From positions 1,488,001-1,552,000 of the forward strand of contig OZ239144.1 of NCBI GenBank assembly GCA_965194505.1: a stretch of 64,000 bases of DNA. The letters run 5' to 3'. Positions 26,753-35,514 of the stretch are shown in pieces. Each line of letters begins with the position of its first letter. Positions within the stretch are counted from its first letter, which is position 1. This DNA comes from Hahnella aquatica (GTDB lineage Bacteria > Pseudomonadota > Gammaproteobacteria > Burkholderiales > Burkholderiaceae_A). The position numbers were made by a program, and so were the translations under genes. The notes under the pieces are model-generated. The model was not told the DNA's origin, searched no databases, and saw nothing but the letters and a program-made list of their open reading frames with translations.

Positions 26753-27824
26753 CGCCACGGCCTGCAAGCATCAGCTCGCCCTTGTCGGAGAGCTTCTTGG
26801 CAATCCGCATCATGGCCTTCTGTGCGTCTTCCACGTCGGTGATGCGCAGCGGGCCCTTGGCCTCCATCTCGTCGATGAACATGGCCCGTGCTCGGGTGGA
26901 CATGTTTCCGAAGAACTTCTCCTTCACAGGCTCGGTCGCCCCCTTCAAGGCCACCATGAGCATGTCCTGCTCGACGTTGCGCATGAGGGTCTGGATGCTG
27001 CGGTTGTCCACGCTCACCAGGTTCTCGAAGGAGAACATGTTGTCCTGCACCTTCATGGCAATGTCGGGGTCGAGCTCGTTCAGTCCGCCCAGAATTGCAG
27101 ATTCCAGGTCGCTCTTGGTGAAGTTCATGATCTTGGCCGCCGCCTTCACGCCACCAAAGCTCGACGACTTCGCCGACGAACTCTTGGAGAACTGCTCCTT
27201 CATGATGGCCTCGAGCTCCTGCATGGCCGAGGGCTGCACCGTCTCCAAGGCCGCAACCCGCTGAATCACTTCCGAGCGAATCTCGGGCTGCAAGAAGGTG
27301 AGCACGTCGGCGGCCACGTCGTAGTCACAGACCGACAAAATGATGGCAATGACCTGCGGATGCTCCAGGCGGATCATGTCCGCGATCGAGCGCGCATCCA
27401 TCCAGCGCAGAATCTCCAGGCCCTTGCTCGAGGCCCCCGGCATGATTCGGCTCAGGACCGAGGCGGCCTTGTCCTCACCCAGGGCACGCTTGAGCACATT
27501 CTCAACGTAATCGGAGCTGCCCAGCCCAAGTGTGGTCTGCTTCTTGATGGTGGAGATGAAGTCATCGAGCACGGCGCTCACGGCCTCTTGGGAGAGTTCG
27601 GCCACCGATGTCATGGCTGCACCCAAGGCCTGCACCTCTTTGGGGTTCAGGAACTTGATGATGTCTGCGGCCTGCTGCTCACCCAAGAGCAGCATCAGCA
27701 CGGCCGCCCGCTGGGTGGTGGTGAGGGCATCCATCTCCTCACGCACGGAATCCGGCAGGACCTCCGGACCGGCAGGCACCACCGCCGTGCCGGCGGCTTT
27801 CTCGTCTTTTTTCTCGTCAGGCAT
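26739..27824 (-). CDS. fliG: Flagellar motor switch protein FliG
   Basis: C-ring rotor protein that couples torque from the stator, 361 residues, with an extra charged N-terminal tail of about 25 residues. Armadillo-like middle domain (EHPQVIAIILS) and C-terminal torque helix (DNMFSFENLVSVDNRSIQTL) are clear. The charged residues of the torque helix are present. It lies 10 bp after fliF and overlaps fliH. Confidence 0.95.
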   Translation of the reverse strand: MPDEKKDEKAAGTAVVPAGPEVLPDSVREEMDALTTTQRAAVLMLLLGEQQAADIIKFLNPKEVQALGAAMTSVAELSQEAVSAVLDDFISTIKKQTTLGLGSSDYVENVLKRALGEDKAASVLSRIMPGASSKGLEILRWMDARSIADMIRLEHPQVIAIILSVCDYDVAADVLTFLQPEIRSEVIQRVAALETVQPSAMQELEAIMKEQFSKSSSAKSSSFGGVKAAAKIMNFTKSDLESAILGGLNELDPDIAMKVQDNMFSFENLVSVDNRSIQTLMRNVEQDMLMVALKGATEPVKEKFFGNMSTRARAMFIDEMEAKGPLRITDVEDAQKAMMRIAKKLSDKGELMLAGRGDDFV

Positions 27825-27834
27825 GGTCGTGATC

Positions 27835-29922
27835 CTAGGTTGCAGGCCGCATCATGTTCTTCAGCACGCTTGCGACACGTCCCGAGTCTTCAGAGACCAG
27901 GAAGCGGATGAGCGCAACCTTGTCATCGTAAGAGTTTGCCGTGTTCAGCATGTCGATGGAAATAGATGACTTTTTGGGCTTGAGTTTGGCCTTGATGTCT
28001 TCCAGGCTCTCGCCCTCGTCGAGTTCAATCATGCCCATCTCCGCGTCTGAGAGTTCGGTGGGGGGAGCCTGGTCGGCTGGAATTGGTTTGCCATCAGGGC
28101 CCATGACCATGCCCACCAAAGGCTTGCCATCCGGGCCAATCATTTCGGGGGGCAGCGGCTGGCCATCGGGGCCGAGCACGGGCGGCGGCGCGAGCGCGGC
28201 CTGGGCGGCGAGTTCGGCAGCCTCCTGCTCAGCCTGCATCTTGGCGAGATGCTCCATGTCCATGGTCTTGCCCGTGAGGTGGTTGATCACCGGCCGCACG
28301 ATGGTCAGCAGAATCACCAGGAAGATGAGCCCAGCCAGGGCAATCTTCACGTTCTGCATCACAGCCTCGTCGGCATACCAGGGCACCGAGGTGTCTTCGG
28401 GCTCGGCAAACTTCGTGGGAACAATCGTCACCACATCGCCACGGCCTTCCTTGTAGCCCACCACGCCACGAACCAGGTTGGTGAGCCGCTCAATCTCTTC
28501 TTGGGTGTAACCATTGACCGCGCCGGCGCCACCATTCTCGGCCGTGAGGGGCTTGCCGTCCGGGCCCTTGGGGGCTGGCTTCTCATTGACGACCACCGCC
28601 ACGGAGACGCGCGTGACCCCACCTTGCGGATTCTTGATGTAACGAACGGTCTTGTCGATCTCATAGTTGCGGGTGGCCCGCTTGGAGAGCGTGGTGTTCT
28701 CCTGCAGGGCATCCTGGGCCGACGCACCCGTGGCCAGGTTGGTGTCGGTGGGGGCCGGCGGGGCGTTGGTGATCGAGCCTGGCACGCCCTCGGCGTTCAA
28801 GCGCTGGCTGCGGTCTTCGGCCAATACTTCGGAGCGTGTCTTGGGGCCTTGCTTGGAGGTGTCGAAATCTTCCGTGGCAACCTCACTCTGGGTGAAGTCC
28901 AGCGTCACATCCACCTGCGAGCGGACATTGGCTTCGCCCAACACCGGAATGAGCATCTCCAGAATGCGGGCGCGGTAGGTCTCCTCCACCTGCTGCTTGT
29001 GGGCGAGCTGGGCGGCCGTGAGGCCCATCGGGGTGTTCTCTTTTCGATCGGTGAGCAGGTTGCCCAGGTTGTCCACCACCGAGACATGCTGGGCCGCCAG
29101 GTAAGGAACGCTGGAGGACACCAAATGCACAATGGCATCGACCTGGCCGGCCGTGACGGCGCGGCCCTGATAGGGGCTCACCACCACCGAGGCCTTGGGC
29201 AGGGCGCGGTCGCGCACGAAGACACTCTGCTTGGGCAGGGCCAGGTGCACGCGGGCCGATTGAATGGTGCCAATTTGCGTGATGCTGGCAGCCAGTTCGT
29301 TTTCCATGGCCTTGATGTACTTCACCTGCTCCATGAACTGGCTGGTGGTCATCGCATTCTCATTGCCCAACGCATCAATGCCGGTGGGCACCGGCTGCTT
29401 GGGAATTCCTTTGGAGGCCAGGTAAATGCGGGCCTCGTGGTATTTGTCGCCCGGCACCATGATCTGGCCGGTGGTGGGGTCGATCTTGGCATCGAAGGAG
29501 GCCATCTTGAGGGCCTCCATGGCGAGCTGCTGGTCGGTCTCGGAGATGCCCGGCATGAGCGCACGCTGCGGCGTGGGCGGGGCCTGCATCATGCTGTAGA
29601 GGGACAAAAACAGCACGAGCACGAAGAAGGCAATCAGCCCCGGCACGGCCTTTTTCACAGATGGCTGGTTCAAGGCATCGCGCACCATTTTCAGGGTGGG
29701 CGAGTTCTGGACCACGGGCAGGCTCTCGATGCTTCGTTTCACGCCAGCCACACCGCCAGCAATGGCGGCACCCGCCTGGCTTGCGGCCTGGCTTGCGGCC
29801 TGAGTGGCGGCCTGGGCCGCGTTCCCGGCCGCCGAGCCGTTGCCGGCATCCGGTACCCCCATCGGAACGGGAACACCCGCGGCCATCGCGGGGTTGGGCA
29901 TGGAAGGATTGTCAGCAGCCAT
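27835..29922 (-). CDS. fliF: Flagellar MS-ring protein FliF
   Basis: Base ring of the flagellar motor, 695 residues, longer than the usual 550-570. An Ala-rich N-terminal cytoplasmic tail precedes TM1 (VPGLIAFFVLVLFLSLYSMM, about residue 95). The ring-building domains follow (for example GAIEYLKAMENELAASI-type sequence). TM2 (VKIALAGLIFLVILLTIV) is near residue 530. The cytoplasmic C-terminal part has repeated GPDGKPL/GPDGQPL units before the FliG-binding end. The extra length sits in the two cytoplasmic tails. Confidence 0.94.
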   Translation of the reverse strand: MAADNPSMPNPAMAAGVPVPMGVPDAGNGSAAGNAAQAATQAASQAASQAGAAIAGGVAGVKRSIESLPVVQNSPTLKMVRDALNQPSVKKAVPGLIAFFVLVLFLSLYSMMQAPPTPQRALMPGISETDQQLAMEALKMASFDAKIDPTTGQIMVPGDKYHEARIYLASKGIPKQPVPTGIDALGNENAMTTSQFMEQVKYIKAMENELAASITQIGTIQSARVHLALPKQSVFVRDRALPKASVVVSPYQGRAVTAGQVDAIVHLVSSSVPYLAAQHVSVVDNLGNLLTDRKENTPMGLTAAQLAHKQQVEETYRARILEMLIPVLGEANVRSQVDVTLDFTQSEVATEDFDTSKQGPKTRSEVLAEDRSQRLNAEGVPGSITNAPPAPTDTNLATGASAQDALQENTTLSKRATRNYEIDKTVRYIKNPQGGVTRVSVAVVVNEKPAPKGPDGKPLTAENGGAGAVNGYTQEEIERLTNLVRGVVGYKEGRGDVVTIVPTKFAEPEDTSVPWYADEAVMQNVKIALAGLIFLVILLTIVRPVINHLTGKTMDMEHLAKMQAEQEAAELAAQAALAPPPVLGPDGQPLPPEMIGPDGKPLVGMVMGPDGKPIPADQAPPTELSDAEMGMIELDEGESLEDIKAKLKPKKSSISIDMLNTANSYDDKVALIRFLVSEDSGRVASVLKNMMRPAT

Positions 29923-29950
29923 GGTGAGGTCCTGGTGGGTTCATCAAAAA

Positions 29951-30451
29951 TTAGACGGGCATGTTCAAGACGTCTTCGTACGCCTTGAGCACCTTGTTGC
30001 GAATCTGGAGGGTGGCCTCAAAGGCCAGCGAGGATTTCTGCATGCCCAACACAACATCCGTCAGCGGAATGTTCTCGCCTTTCTCGTAGGCCGACCGCTG
30101 GGCCGATGAGCGCATCTGCAGGTCGTTGACCGAGGAGATTGAGTCGCGCACCACCTCACCGAAGCTGGGCTTCTTGACGGCCGGCGGCGCAATGACCGAG
30201 CCCGACTGGTCGTTGGGGTCGATGGCCGGCGCGTTCGGCATGGTGTCGGGCGCCGTAGCGGGCGGCAGCGACTGCGGCGAGATGCCCTGAGCGGCCATCG
30301 CGTTTTGAAAGAGTTGGGTCATGCCAGGCGTGGGGCTCAAGGAGGCCGGCACCGCAGGGGGTGCCACCTGAGACTGAACCTGGGCCTGGAAGCTGCGGAT
30401 CTGCGCGAGCATGTCCGCAATGCCGGCGGCTTGGCTGGTGCGATCGATCAT
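29951..30451 (-). CDS. fliE: Flagellar hook-basal body protein FliE (extended)
   Basis: Rod-MS-ring junction protein, 166 residues compared with about 105 in most species. The conserved C-terminal half (about 93-166) has SFGEVVRDSISSVNDLQ and NIPLTDVVLGMQKSSLAFEA, ending in the helix that packs in the rod. The extra sequence is a Pro/Ala-rich linker between an N-terminal helix (QAAGIADMLAQIRSFQAQ) and that domain. The ATG overlaps the stop of the upstream regulator gene (ATGA). Confidence 0.92.
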   Translation of the reverse strand: MIDRTSQAAGIADMLAQIRSFQAQVQSQVAPPAVPASLSPTPGMTQLFQNAMAAQGISPQSLPPATAPDTMPNAPAIDPNDQSGSVIAPPAVKKPSFGEVVRDSISSVNDLQMRSSAQRSAYEKGENIPLTDVVLGMQKSSLAFEATLQIRNKVLKAYEDVLNMPV

Positions 30452-31968
30452 GCAGCACCTGCCATTTTGAGTTGGGCCATTTTGTAGCGCAGGGTGCGCG
30501 GGCTGATGCCCAGCATCTTGGCAGCCTCGGCCTTGGTGGGTGCGGCCTCAATGGCCCGCAGAATCATTTGGTGTTCGTTGGACTTCACCGCCTGCTGCAG
30601 CCGGATGGGCTGGGCGGGGTCCATGGCGGCGGGAAGATGGGGTGCCATCCAGGTGGCGGCCTCGGCCACCGCAGCCGGTGCATCCAGCGGAAGTTCGGTC
30701 TGAAGGGCATCGGGGTCTGGGGCCGAGAGGGCCGCCCAGGCCTGGTCATCGCCCAGGTCATCAAAGAGCAGGTGCATGGGCTCGATGTCGTAGCCGGCGC
30801 ACAGCACCATGGCCCGTTGCATCACGTTGTCGAGCTCGCGCACATTGCCGGGCCAGGAATAGGCCAAGAGAATGCGCTGGGATTCCACCGTAAGGGTTGG
30901 CGTGGCCAAGCCAGGCTCGGCATGCCGGCGCAGCATCTGATTGGCCAGGGGGAGGATGTCTTCTGGCCGCTGGCGCAGCGCAGGAATGGCAAGCCGGAAG
31001 GTGCTGATGCGAAAGTAAAGGTCTTCCCGGAATTCGCGGGCCAGCATGGCCTGCTTCAAGTCTTTGTTTGTGGCGGCGATGAGCCGGAAATCGAGGTCGA
31101 TGGTCTGCTGGCCACCCAGGCGGGTGAGCTTGCGCTCTTGTAGAACACGCAGCAGCTTGGTCTGCAGGTTGGCCGGCAGCTCGCCGATTTCGTCCAGGAA
31201 CACGGTGCCGCCCTGGGCCTGCTCAAAGATGCCCTTGTGGTCGCGGTGGGCGCCCGTGTAGGCACCACGGTCGTGGCCAAAGAGCATGTCTTCCATCAGG
31301 TTCTCGGGAATGGCGCCGCAGTTGAGGCTCACGAAGGGGCCGTTGGCCCGGCTCGACGATTCATGGATGACGGTTGCCAGCACCTCCTTGCCCGCACCCG
31401 TGGGGCCGGTGAGCAAGGTGGTGACCGAGGCCTGCGCCACCCGCTGGGCAAGCGCCAACAGCTTTTGGCTCATGGGGTCTACGAAGACGAATGTCTTGGG
31501 CTGCTCAGCCTTGGCCTGGGCACGGGGCTTGTCGGCCGCGGGGCCGGGCACCGTGGCAATGGTGGGCTCGGCATAAGAAGGCACCACCTTCTCTGCGGCC
31601 GACACATGGGCCAGGGCCGCACGCCAGGCTTGTTCGGAATAGTCGTCTGCGGGGATCACGTGGCATGCGCCCTCGCGCATGGCTTCCACGGCCAGGCCCA
31701 TTTGGCCCGGGGTGGAACGGCAGATGACCGGAATGTCTTTCTTGAAGGCCTCCACGAGCCGGCGCACCTCGGTGAGCAGTTCGGTGGAGTCCATCAGGCG
31801 CACGACCACCGTCTTGGCAGTCTTCAAGGCATGGCGCAGGTCTTCCAGGGTGCGCACGGGCAGCAGGCTCAAGCCCGCGGCTGCAAGGCGCGCGCGCTCG
31901 GTCTCACCGGCTGGCTGGTATGGATCTAGCCAGAGTGCATTGCATGCTTGGTTGTCGTTTTCGCTCAC
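30448..31968 (-). CDS. Sigma-54-dependent flagellar transcriptional activator (FleQ/FlrC-like)
   Basis: Enhancer-binding protein of 506 residues. The N-terminal third is a receiver-like fold without the normal phosphorylation aspartate cluster, followed by a Pro/Ala linker. The AAA+ domain has Walker A GPTGAGKEVL, the sigma-54 contact loop GAYTGA (Tyr in place of Phe, accepted in this family), GGTVFLDEIGELP and the R-finger region. The C-terminal Fis-type helix-turn-helix (AEAAKMLGISPRTLRYKMAQ) ends the protein. GTG start with an AAGGGG ribosome site. Its position in front of fliE and the sigma-54 promoter before it suggest it switches on flagellar class genes. Confidence 0.88.
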   Translation of the reverse strand: MSENDNQACNALWLDPYQPAGETERARLAAAGLSLLPVRTLEDLRHALKTAKTVVVRLMDSTELLTEVRRLVEAFKKDIPVICRSTPGQMGLAVEAMREGACHVIPADDYSEQAWRAALAHVSAAEKVVPSYAEPTIATVPGPAADKPRAQAKAEQPKTFVFVDPMSQKLLALAQRVAQASVTTLLTGPTGAGKEVLATVIHESSSRANGPFVSLNCGAIPENLMEDMLFGHDRGAYTGAHRDHKGIFEQAQGGTVFLDEIGELPANLQTKLLRVLQERKLTRLGGQQTIDLDFRLIAATNKDLKQAMLAREFREDLYFRISTFRLAIPALRQRPEDILPLANQMLRRHAEPGLATPTLTVESQRILLAYSWPGNVRELDNVMQRAMVLCAGYDIEPMHLLFDDLGDDQAWAALSAPDPDALQTELPLDAPAAVAEAATWMAPHLPAAMDPAQPIRLQQAVKSNEHQMILRAIEAAPTKAEAAKMLGISPRTLRYKMAQLKMAGAA

Positions 31969-32004
31969 CGCAACACCCCTTTGGGAATGGTTCGGTGTGG
32001 GTTA

Positions 32005-32020
32005 AGCAACCGTTATGCCA
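32005..32020 (-). promoter_or_regulatory. Sigma-54 promoter for the regulator-fliEFGHIJ operon
   Basis: Minus-strand sequence TGGCATAACGGTTGCT has GG and GC separated by exactly 10 bases and matches TGGCAC-N5-TTGCT at nearly every position. It ends 36 bp before the GTG start of the activator gene, so the activator may be self-regulated or controlled by a master regulator elsewhere. Confidence 0.85.
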
Positions 32021-32087
32021 AAAAGCGGCGACGGCTTTCCGACGGCAAGGTTTGTCCGGCAAGAATCGGCCATGCAAGGGATTGATC

Positions 32088-32129
32088 ATGGGAGGCATGT
32101 CCCATAAGATATCAACGATATCAATCTTA
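32088..32129. promoter_or_regulatory. Nested palindromes, candidate FitAB operator
   Basis: Two adjacent inverted repeats lie just before fitA. ATGGGA-6-TCCCAT spans 32088-32105 and TAAGAT-13-ATCTTA spans 32105-32129. Inside the second, GATATC occurs twice, nine bases apart. Type II antitoxins with ribbon-helix-helix domains bind such sites to repress their own operon. Confidence 0.6.
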
Positions 32130-32141
32130 GGTGCCCCCCCA

Positions 32142-32414
32142 ATGGAATCACTGATCATTCGAAAAATTCCCACTCAAACCAAAGAAGCCTTGCGACGGCG
32201 GGCCGCCCTTCGCGGCCATTCGATGGAAGAAGAAGCAAGAATCATTCTGAGAGAGGCCGTTTCGGTCAGCACCCCCCCCACGCTTGGGTGGGCCACCCAA
32301 TTTCGGGCCCACCATGACATTGCTGGGTTGTATGCAAAGAATTCAAAAGAGATCGATTGGGTCGACCGAGACGCCGGCCCATCCTCGGACCATCGCATCC
32401 CATCCTTTGAGTAG
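32142..32414 (+). CDS. fitA: FitA-type ribbon-helix-helix antitoxin
   Basis: DNA-binding antitoxin of about 90 residues. The N-terminal ribbon-helix-helix reads SLIIRKIPTQTKEALRRRAA followed by LRGHSMEEEARIILREAV, the FitA/Arc signature. The C-terminal half would thread into the toxin. The frame is open far upstream, but ATG 32142 gives the family N-terminus and places the palindromic operator in front of it. It is followed by the PIN toxin gene after 6 bp. Confidence 0.85.
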   Translation: MESLIIRKIPTQTKEALRRRAALRGHSMEEEARIILREAVSVSTPPTLGWATQFRAHHDIAGLYAKNSKEIDWVDRDAGPSSDHRIPSFE

Positions 32415-32420
32415 GCGCTC

Positions 32421-32852
32421 ATGCTGCTGCTCGACACCAATTTGCTCTCCGAGCCACTGCGGCCCCAGCCCAATGCCGCGGTGCTGCGATTTCTCGACAG
32501 CACCCCCCTTGAGACACAGTGGGTGTGCTGTGTCTCGATCTCAGAGATGATGTTTGGGGTGTTTCGCCTCCCGGAGGGCCGCCGACGCACAGTTCTAGAG
32601 GCCAGCGTGATCGACTTGTTCGAGAATGCCTACGGCCAAAGGTGCCTGCCCATCGATGCCAGCACGGCACATCTCACAGCCCATATCCGGGCCGCTCGGG
32701 AGCGCGCTGGAAAGCCCATTTCATTGGCAGACGCCCATATTGCTGCCTGCGCGACTCAGCACAATCTCACTCTGATCACGCTGAATGACAAAGACTTCGG
32801 AGGCATTGAAGGGCTCAAGGTATTGAACCCTTTGCAGGAGTCCAGGGGCTAG
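32421..32852 (+). CDS. fitB: FitB/VapC-type PIN-domain toxin
   Basis: Ribonuclease toxin of 143 residues. PIN-domain acidic residues are visible: Asp5 in LLLDTNLLSE, Glu near residue 42 (SISEMMFGV), Asp in ISLADAHIAACA near 103 and the LITLNDKDF end near 123. This set gives the metal site of VapC RNases. It forms a type II toxin-antitoxin pair with the gene 6 bp upstream and overlaps the convergent Sel1 gene by 4 bp. Confidence 0.9.
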   Translation: MLLLDTNLLSEPLRPQPNAAVLRFLDSTPLETQWVCCVSISEMMFGVFRLPEGRRRTVLEASVIDLFENAYGQRCLPIDASTAHLTAHIRAARERAGKPISLADAHIAACATQHNLTLITLNDKDFGGIEGLKVLNPLQESRG

Positions 32853-33622
32853 TTCCCCGGGCAGTCCCGATAGCCGGAGGTTCTGCAGCGCCGCGCCATG
32901 TTCAGGGCGAGGTCGATCTCGGTTCGCTTTAACTTGAACTGCGTGAAGTTGAGGATCTCGACCGCGCCCTCATAGCCATTGAGTTGAGAGACAGTGGCCC
33001 AGGCGTGGGCTGCGACCAGGTCGGGCTTGCCCGCGGCCTCATCCATGAAGGTGTAGCCCGCCATGAACTGGGCATTCACATTGCCGCGTCGGGCCGCCTT
33101 CAGGAACTGGAACTTGGCGGCCATTTTGTCCTGCCGAATGCCTTTTCCCTCATAGAGGTGTAGGCCCATCATGTACATGGCGTCGGGCAGGTTCTGGTCT
33201 GCAGCCTTCTTGAACCAGAAGACGGCCTGGCTGTTGTTCACCTCGGTGCCATAGCCGTTGTGATAAAGCGTGCCCAGGTTGTATTGGGCCTCGGGCAGGG
33301 CTTGATCGGCCGCCCTGCGGTACCAGGACATGGCCTCGGTGTAGCTCTGGGTGACCCCCCAGCCTCGCTCGTACATGATGCCCATGTTGTTCTGGGCCCG
33401 GGGCTCACCCGAATTGGCCAGTGGCCCCCAAGACCGAAGGGCCGTGGAATAGTGCTTGCGCTCCAGGGCCGAGAGGCCTGCCTGAAGCTGGGCATTGAAG
33501 GGGCGGTTCGGGTCGTTGTCCGCCGCGGGGGCCTGGGCGTGGGCCGAAGACCATGGCGTGAGTGTGGTGATGGACAACACCGCGAGGGCCAGAGCAGCGA
33601 GAGGAGCAGACAATGTGCGCAT
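32849..33622 (-). CDS. Sel1-repeat (TPR-like) secreted protein
   Basis: Protein of 257 residues with a signal peptide (ALAVLSITTLTPWSSAHAQ). From about residue 70 to 180 there are three or four Sel1-like repeats: AQNNMGIMYERGWGVTQ, AQYNLGTLYHNGYGTE, AMYMMGLHLYEGKG, each with the AxxxLGxxYxxGxG pattern. Such periplasmic repeat proteins act as protein-interaction scaffolds. A C-terminal Cys pair (RRCRTSGYRDC) is present. The specific partner is unknown. Confidence 0.85.
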   Translation of the reverse strand: MRTLSAPLAALALAVLSITTLTPWSSAHAQAPAADNDPNRPFNAQLQAGLSALERKHYSTALRSWGPLANSGEPRAQNNMGIMYERGWGVTQSYTEAMSWYRRAADQALPEAQYNLGTLYHNGYGTEVNNSQAVFWFKKAADQNLPDAMYMMGLHLYEGKGIRQDKMAAKFQFLKAARRGNVNAQFMAGYTFMDEAAGKPDLVAAHAWATVSQLNGYEGAVEILNFTQFKLKRTEIDLALNMARRCRTSGYRDCPGN

Positions 33623-33679
33623 GGCCTGATCTTAAAGCACTCAACCCTGGCTTATTGCATCCGATTCCACAGCATGCAC

Positions 33680-34120
33680 ATGAAATTTGAATCTCGCGGG
33701 ACAGTTCGGCTGCTGCTGGCTTCGGTTCTGGTCAGTGGAGCCCTGCTGGCCCAAAGCGCCTGGGCCCAAAATGCGCCTGCGCCGGCTGCGCCCGGCCCGC
33801 TCGATGCCCCCGCCCTCATTCCGGCAGCCTGCGTGCCCGTGGATGGCATGACTTTTGAGCTCGCGGGCTCCGAGGCTCTGCTGGTCAGAAAAGGAGAAGA
33901 GGCTCAGGCACTGATTCATGTGAGCATGTTCCTGCCGGCAGGCATTCACGCCCTGCAATTCCCAGCGTCTGAGCTTTGCCCCGGCGGGGCCAAGAGCCAC
34001 TTCATGGTAAACAATGATCTCTACACCGTTCACCGCATTAGGCTCTTCAACAATGCTGGCAACACCCGGGTGGCCGTGATCAATGAGCGGGGCACCGGCG
34101 GGACGGTGCCGGCACGCTGA
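33680..34120 (+). CDS. Secreted hypothetical protein
   Basis: Predicted exported protein of 146 residues. A signal peptide (VRLLLASVLVSGALLAQSAWA) is followed by an Ala/Pro-rich linker and a small domain of about 90 residues with one Cys near its start (AACVPVDGM) and one in SELCPGGAK, possibly a disulfide. I do not recognise the family. It is divergent from the Sel1 gene and does not appear linked by operon to the ATPase downstream. An ATG 6 bp upstream (33674) is possible. Confidence 0.65.
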   Translation: MKFESRGTVRLLLASVLVSGALLAQSAWAQNAPAPAAPGPLDAPALIPAACVPVDGMTFELAGSEALLVRKGEEAQALIHVSMFLPAGIHALQFPASELCPGGAKSHFMVNNDLYTVHRIRLFNNAGNTRVAVINERGTGGTVPAR

Positions 34121-34187
34121 GTGGCAGGCTTACTGGTGTGTTGAGACTGGCGGGCTGACCGGCGGGCTCCTCAATTTTCTCGAAAAA

Positions 34188-34228
34188 CTGACTTTTTTCC
34201 AGTCAAAGCCTGTTTGGTCGCGACTAAA
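34188..34228. promoter_or_regulatory. Shared 41-bp element, copy 1 (upstream of DUF4143 ATPase)
   Basis: A 41-base stretch that starts CTGACTTTTTTCCAG and ends TTTGGTCGCGACTAAA, a near-palindrome with a perfect GTCGCGAC core. It matches 34 of 41 bases, without gaps, with the minus-strand sequence at 37373-37413 upstream of the Fic gene, and all seven differences are transitions. It ends 10 bp before the ATPase ATG, where it would overlap a promoter or ribosome site (TAAAAT follows). Confidence 0.75.
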
Positions 34229-34238
34229 ATAGCAAATT

Positions 34239-35393
34239 ATGGAAGAAAGTCAGAAACGCTCCCCCATCGCCCGCTCCATTGCGCCTCACTTGGAGCGTGA
34301 CCTCGCCACCAAGATGGTGTTTTTGTCCGGTGCGCGTCAGGCTGGTAAGACCACCCTTGCGCGTCAACTCGCCCGTCAACGCCCGGGGGCCCAGGTCTTT
34401 AACTGGGATGTTCTGACTGATCGTCGGGTGATGATGGCTCAATCTTGGGCGCCCACGGCGCCAATGCTCGTATTCGATGAACTTCACAAGATGAAGGGCT
34501 GGCGAGACTGGCTCAAGGGCGTATTTGATGGACGCGCACCTGGTCAGGCCATCCTGGTGACGGGCAGCGCACGGTTGGATGCATTTCGCCAGACAGGAGA
34601 GTCCTTGGCAGGCCGCTACTTTGCCTGGCACCTCAACCCAGTGACCATCTCGGAGTTCATGGCGGCCACCTCATCAACAGCTGAGGATGCGCTCTCCCGC
34701 ATTCTGGCGCGCGGGGGCTTTCCGGAGCCGCTCTTGGCAGAACGAGTGGAGGACGCTGACCGTTGGCGGCGCCTTTATTTGGAGGGCCTCATTCGGGATG
34801 ACATCCTGGAGTTCTCGCGTCTGGGAGAGGTGCGGGTGATGCAGCATTTCGTAGACCTTCTGAGGCAACGTGTGGGGTCCCCCATTTCCTTGGCATCGAT
34901 GGCCAGAGACCTACAAGTGTCACCGACCACACTGCGGCGGTATCTGGACATTCTGGAAACCCTGCACATTGTTTTCCTCGTGCGCCCCGCCCACCACAAC
35001 ATTGCTCGAGCCTTGCTCAAAGAGCCGAAGGTCTACTTCTATGACACGGGCCTGGTCATGGGCAATGACGGTGCTCGCTTTGAGAATGCCTGCGGGGTCA
35101 TGCTGTTGACCCATGTTCAGCTCCAGACGGACAGAGATGGCCGGGACATGGCGCTGCGATACATCCGAGACAAGGATGGGCGCGAGATCGATTTCTGCAT
35201 CGTGCAGAACAACGAGCCCACGGTCTTGGTGGAGTGCAAGTGGGCGGACCCCGTCGTCTCAACCTATCTGCGTAAGCTGGCCGAATGCTTCCCCCAGGCC
35301 GCGGCGGTGCAGGTGGTTCGCCATCTTCGGCAGCCTGAGCAGCGTGGGCCGGTGGCCGTGGTGTCCGCAGCCGACTGGCTGGCCAATCTTTGA
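34239..35393 (+). CDS. AAA ATPase with DUF4143 domain
   Basis: Protein of 384 residues. N-terminal AAA_14 domain: Walker A GARQAGKTT at about residues 30-38, Walker B LVFDELHK near 80 and sensor region VTGSARLD. After an arginine-containing linker the DUF4143 domain starts near residue 190 and ends with a restriction-endonuclease-like core (REIDFCIVQNN, VECKWAD). Such proteins often sit in accessory islands and are suspected defence or toxin-related genes; no function is proven. It stands alone with the shared 41-bp element in front. Confidence 0.88.
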   Translation: MEESQKRSPIARSIAPHLERDLATKMVFLSGARQAGKTTLARQLARQRPGAQVFNWDVLTDRRVMMAQSWAPTAPMLVFDELHKMKGWRDWLKGVFDGRAPGQAILVTGSARLDAFRQTGESLAGRYFAWHLNPVTISEFMAATSSTAEDALSRILARGGFPEPLLAERVEDADRWRRLYLEGLIRDDILEFSRLGEVRVMQHFVDLLRQRVGSPISLASMARDLQVSPTTLRRYLDILETLHIVFLVRPAHHNIARALLKEPKVYFYDTGLVMGNDGARFENACGVMLLTHVQLQTDRDGRDMALRYIRDKDGREIDFCIVQNNEPTVLVECKWADPVVSTYLRKLAECFPQAAAVQVVRHLRQPEQRGPVAVVSAADWLANL

Positions 35394-35514
35394 ACTGAGC
35401 GAGTTTCAACTCAAGAATTGCCTCAGCAAGCTCGGGGTGCTCTGTTTCAGATGATCCAAATCATGCTCCATGACGGTTCAGACCGGATCGATGTCACTTC
35501 AGTAGGCCGTGCTC

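Noticed and set aside
26055..27911. 618-residue open frame on the plus strand opposite fliH and fliG
   Set aside because: Its Ala/Ser-rich first part mirrors the acidic insertion of fliH; no family match and no start signal.
28249..29988. 579-residue open frame opposite fliF
   Set aside because: His/Gly/Leu-rich antisense translation of fliF with no domain.
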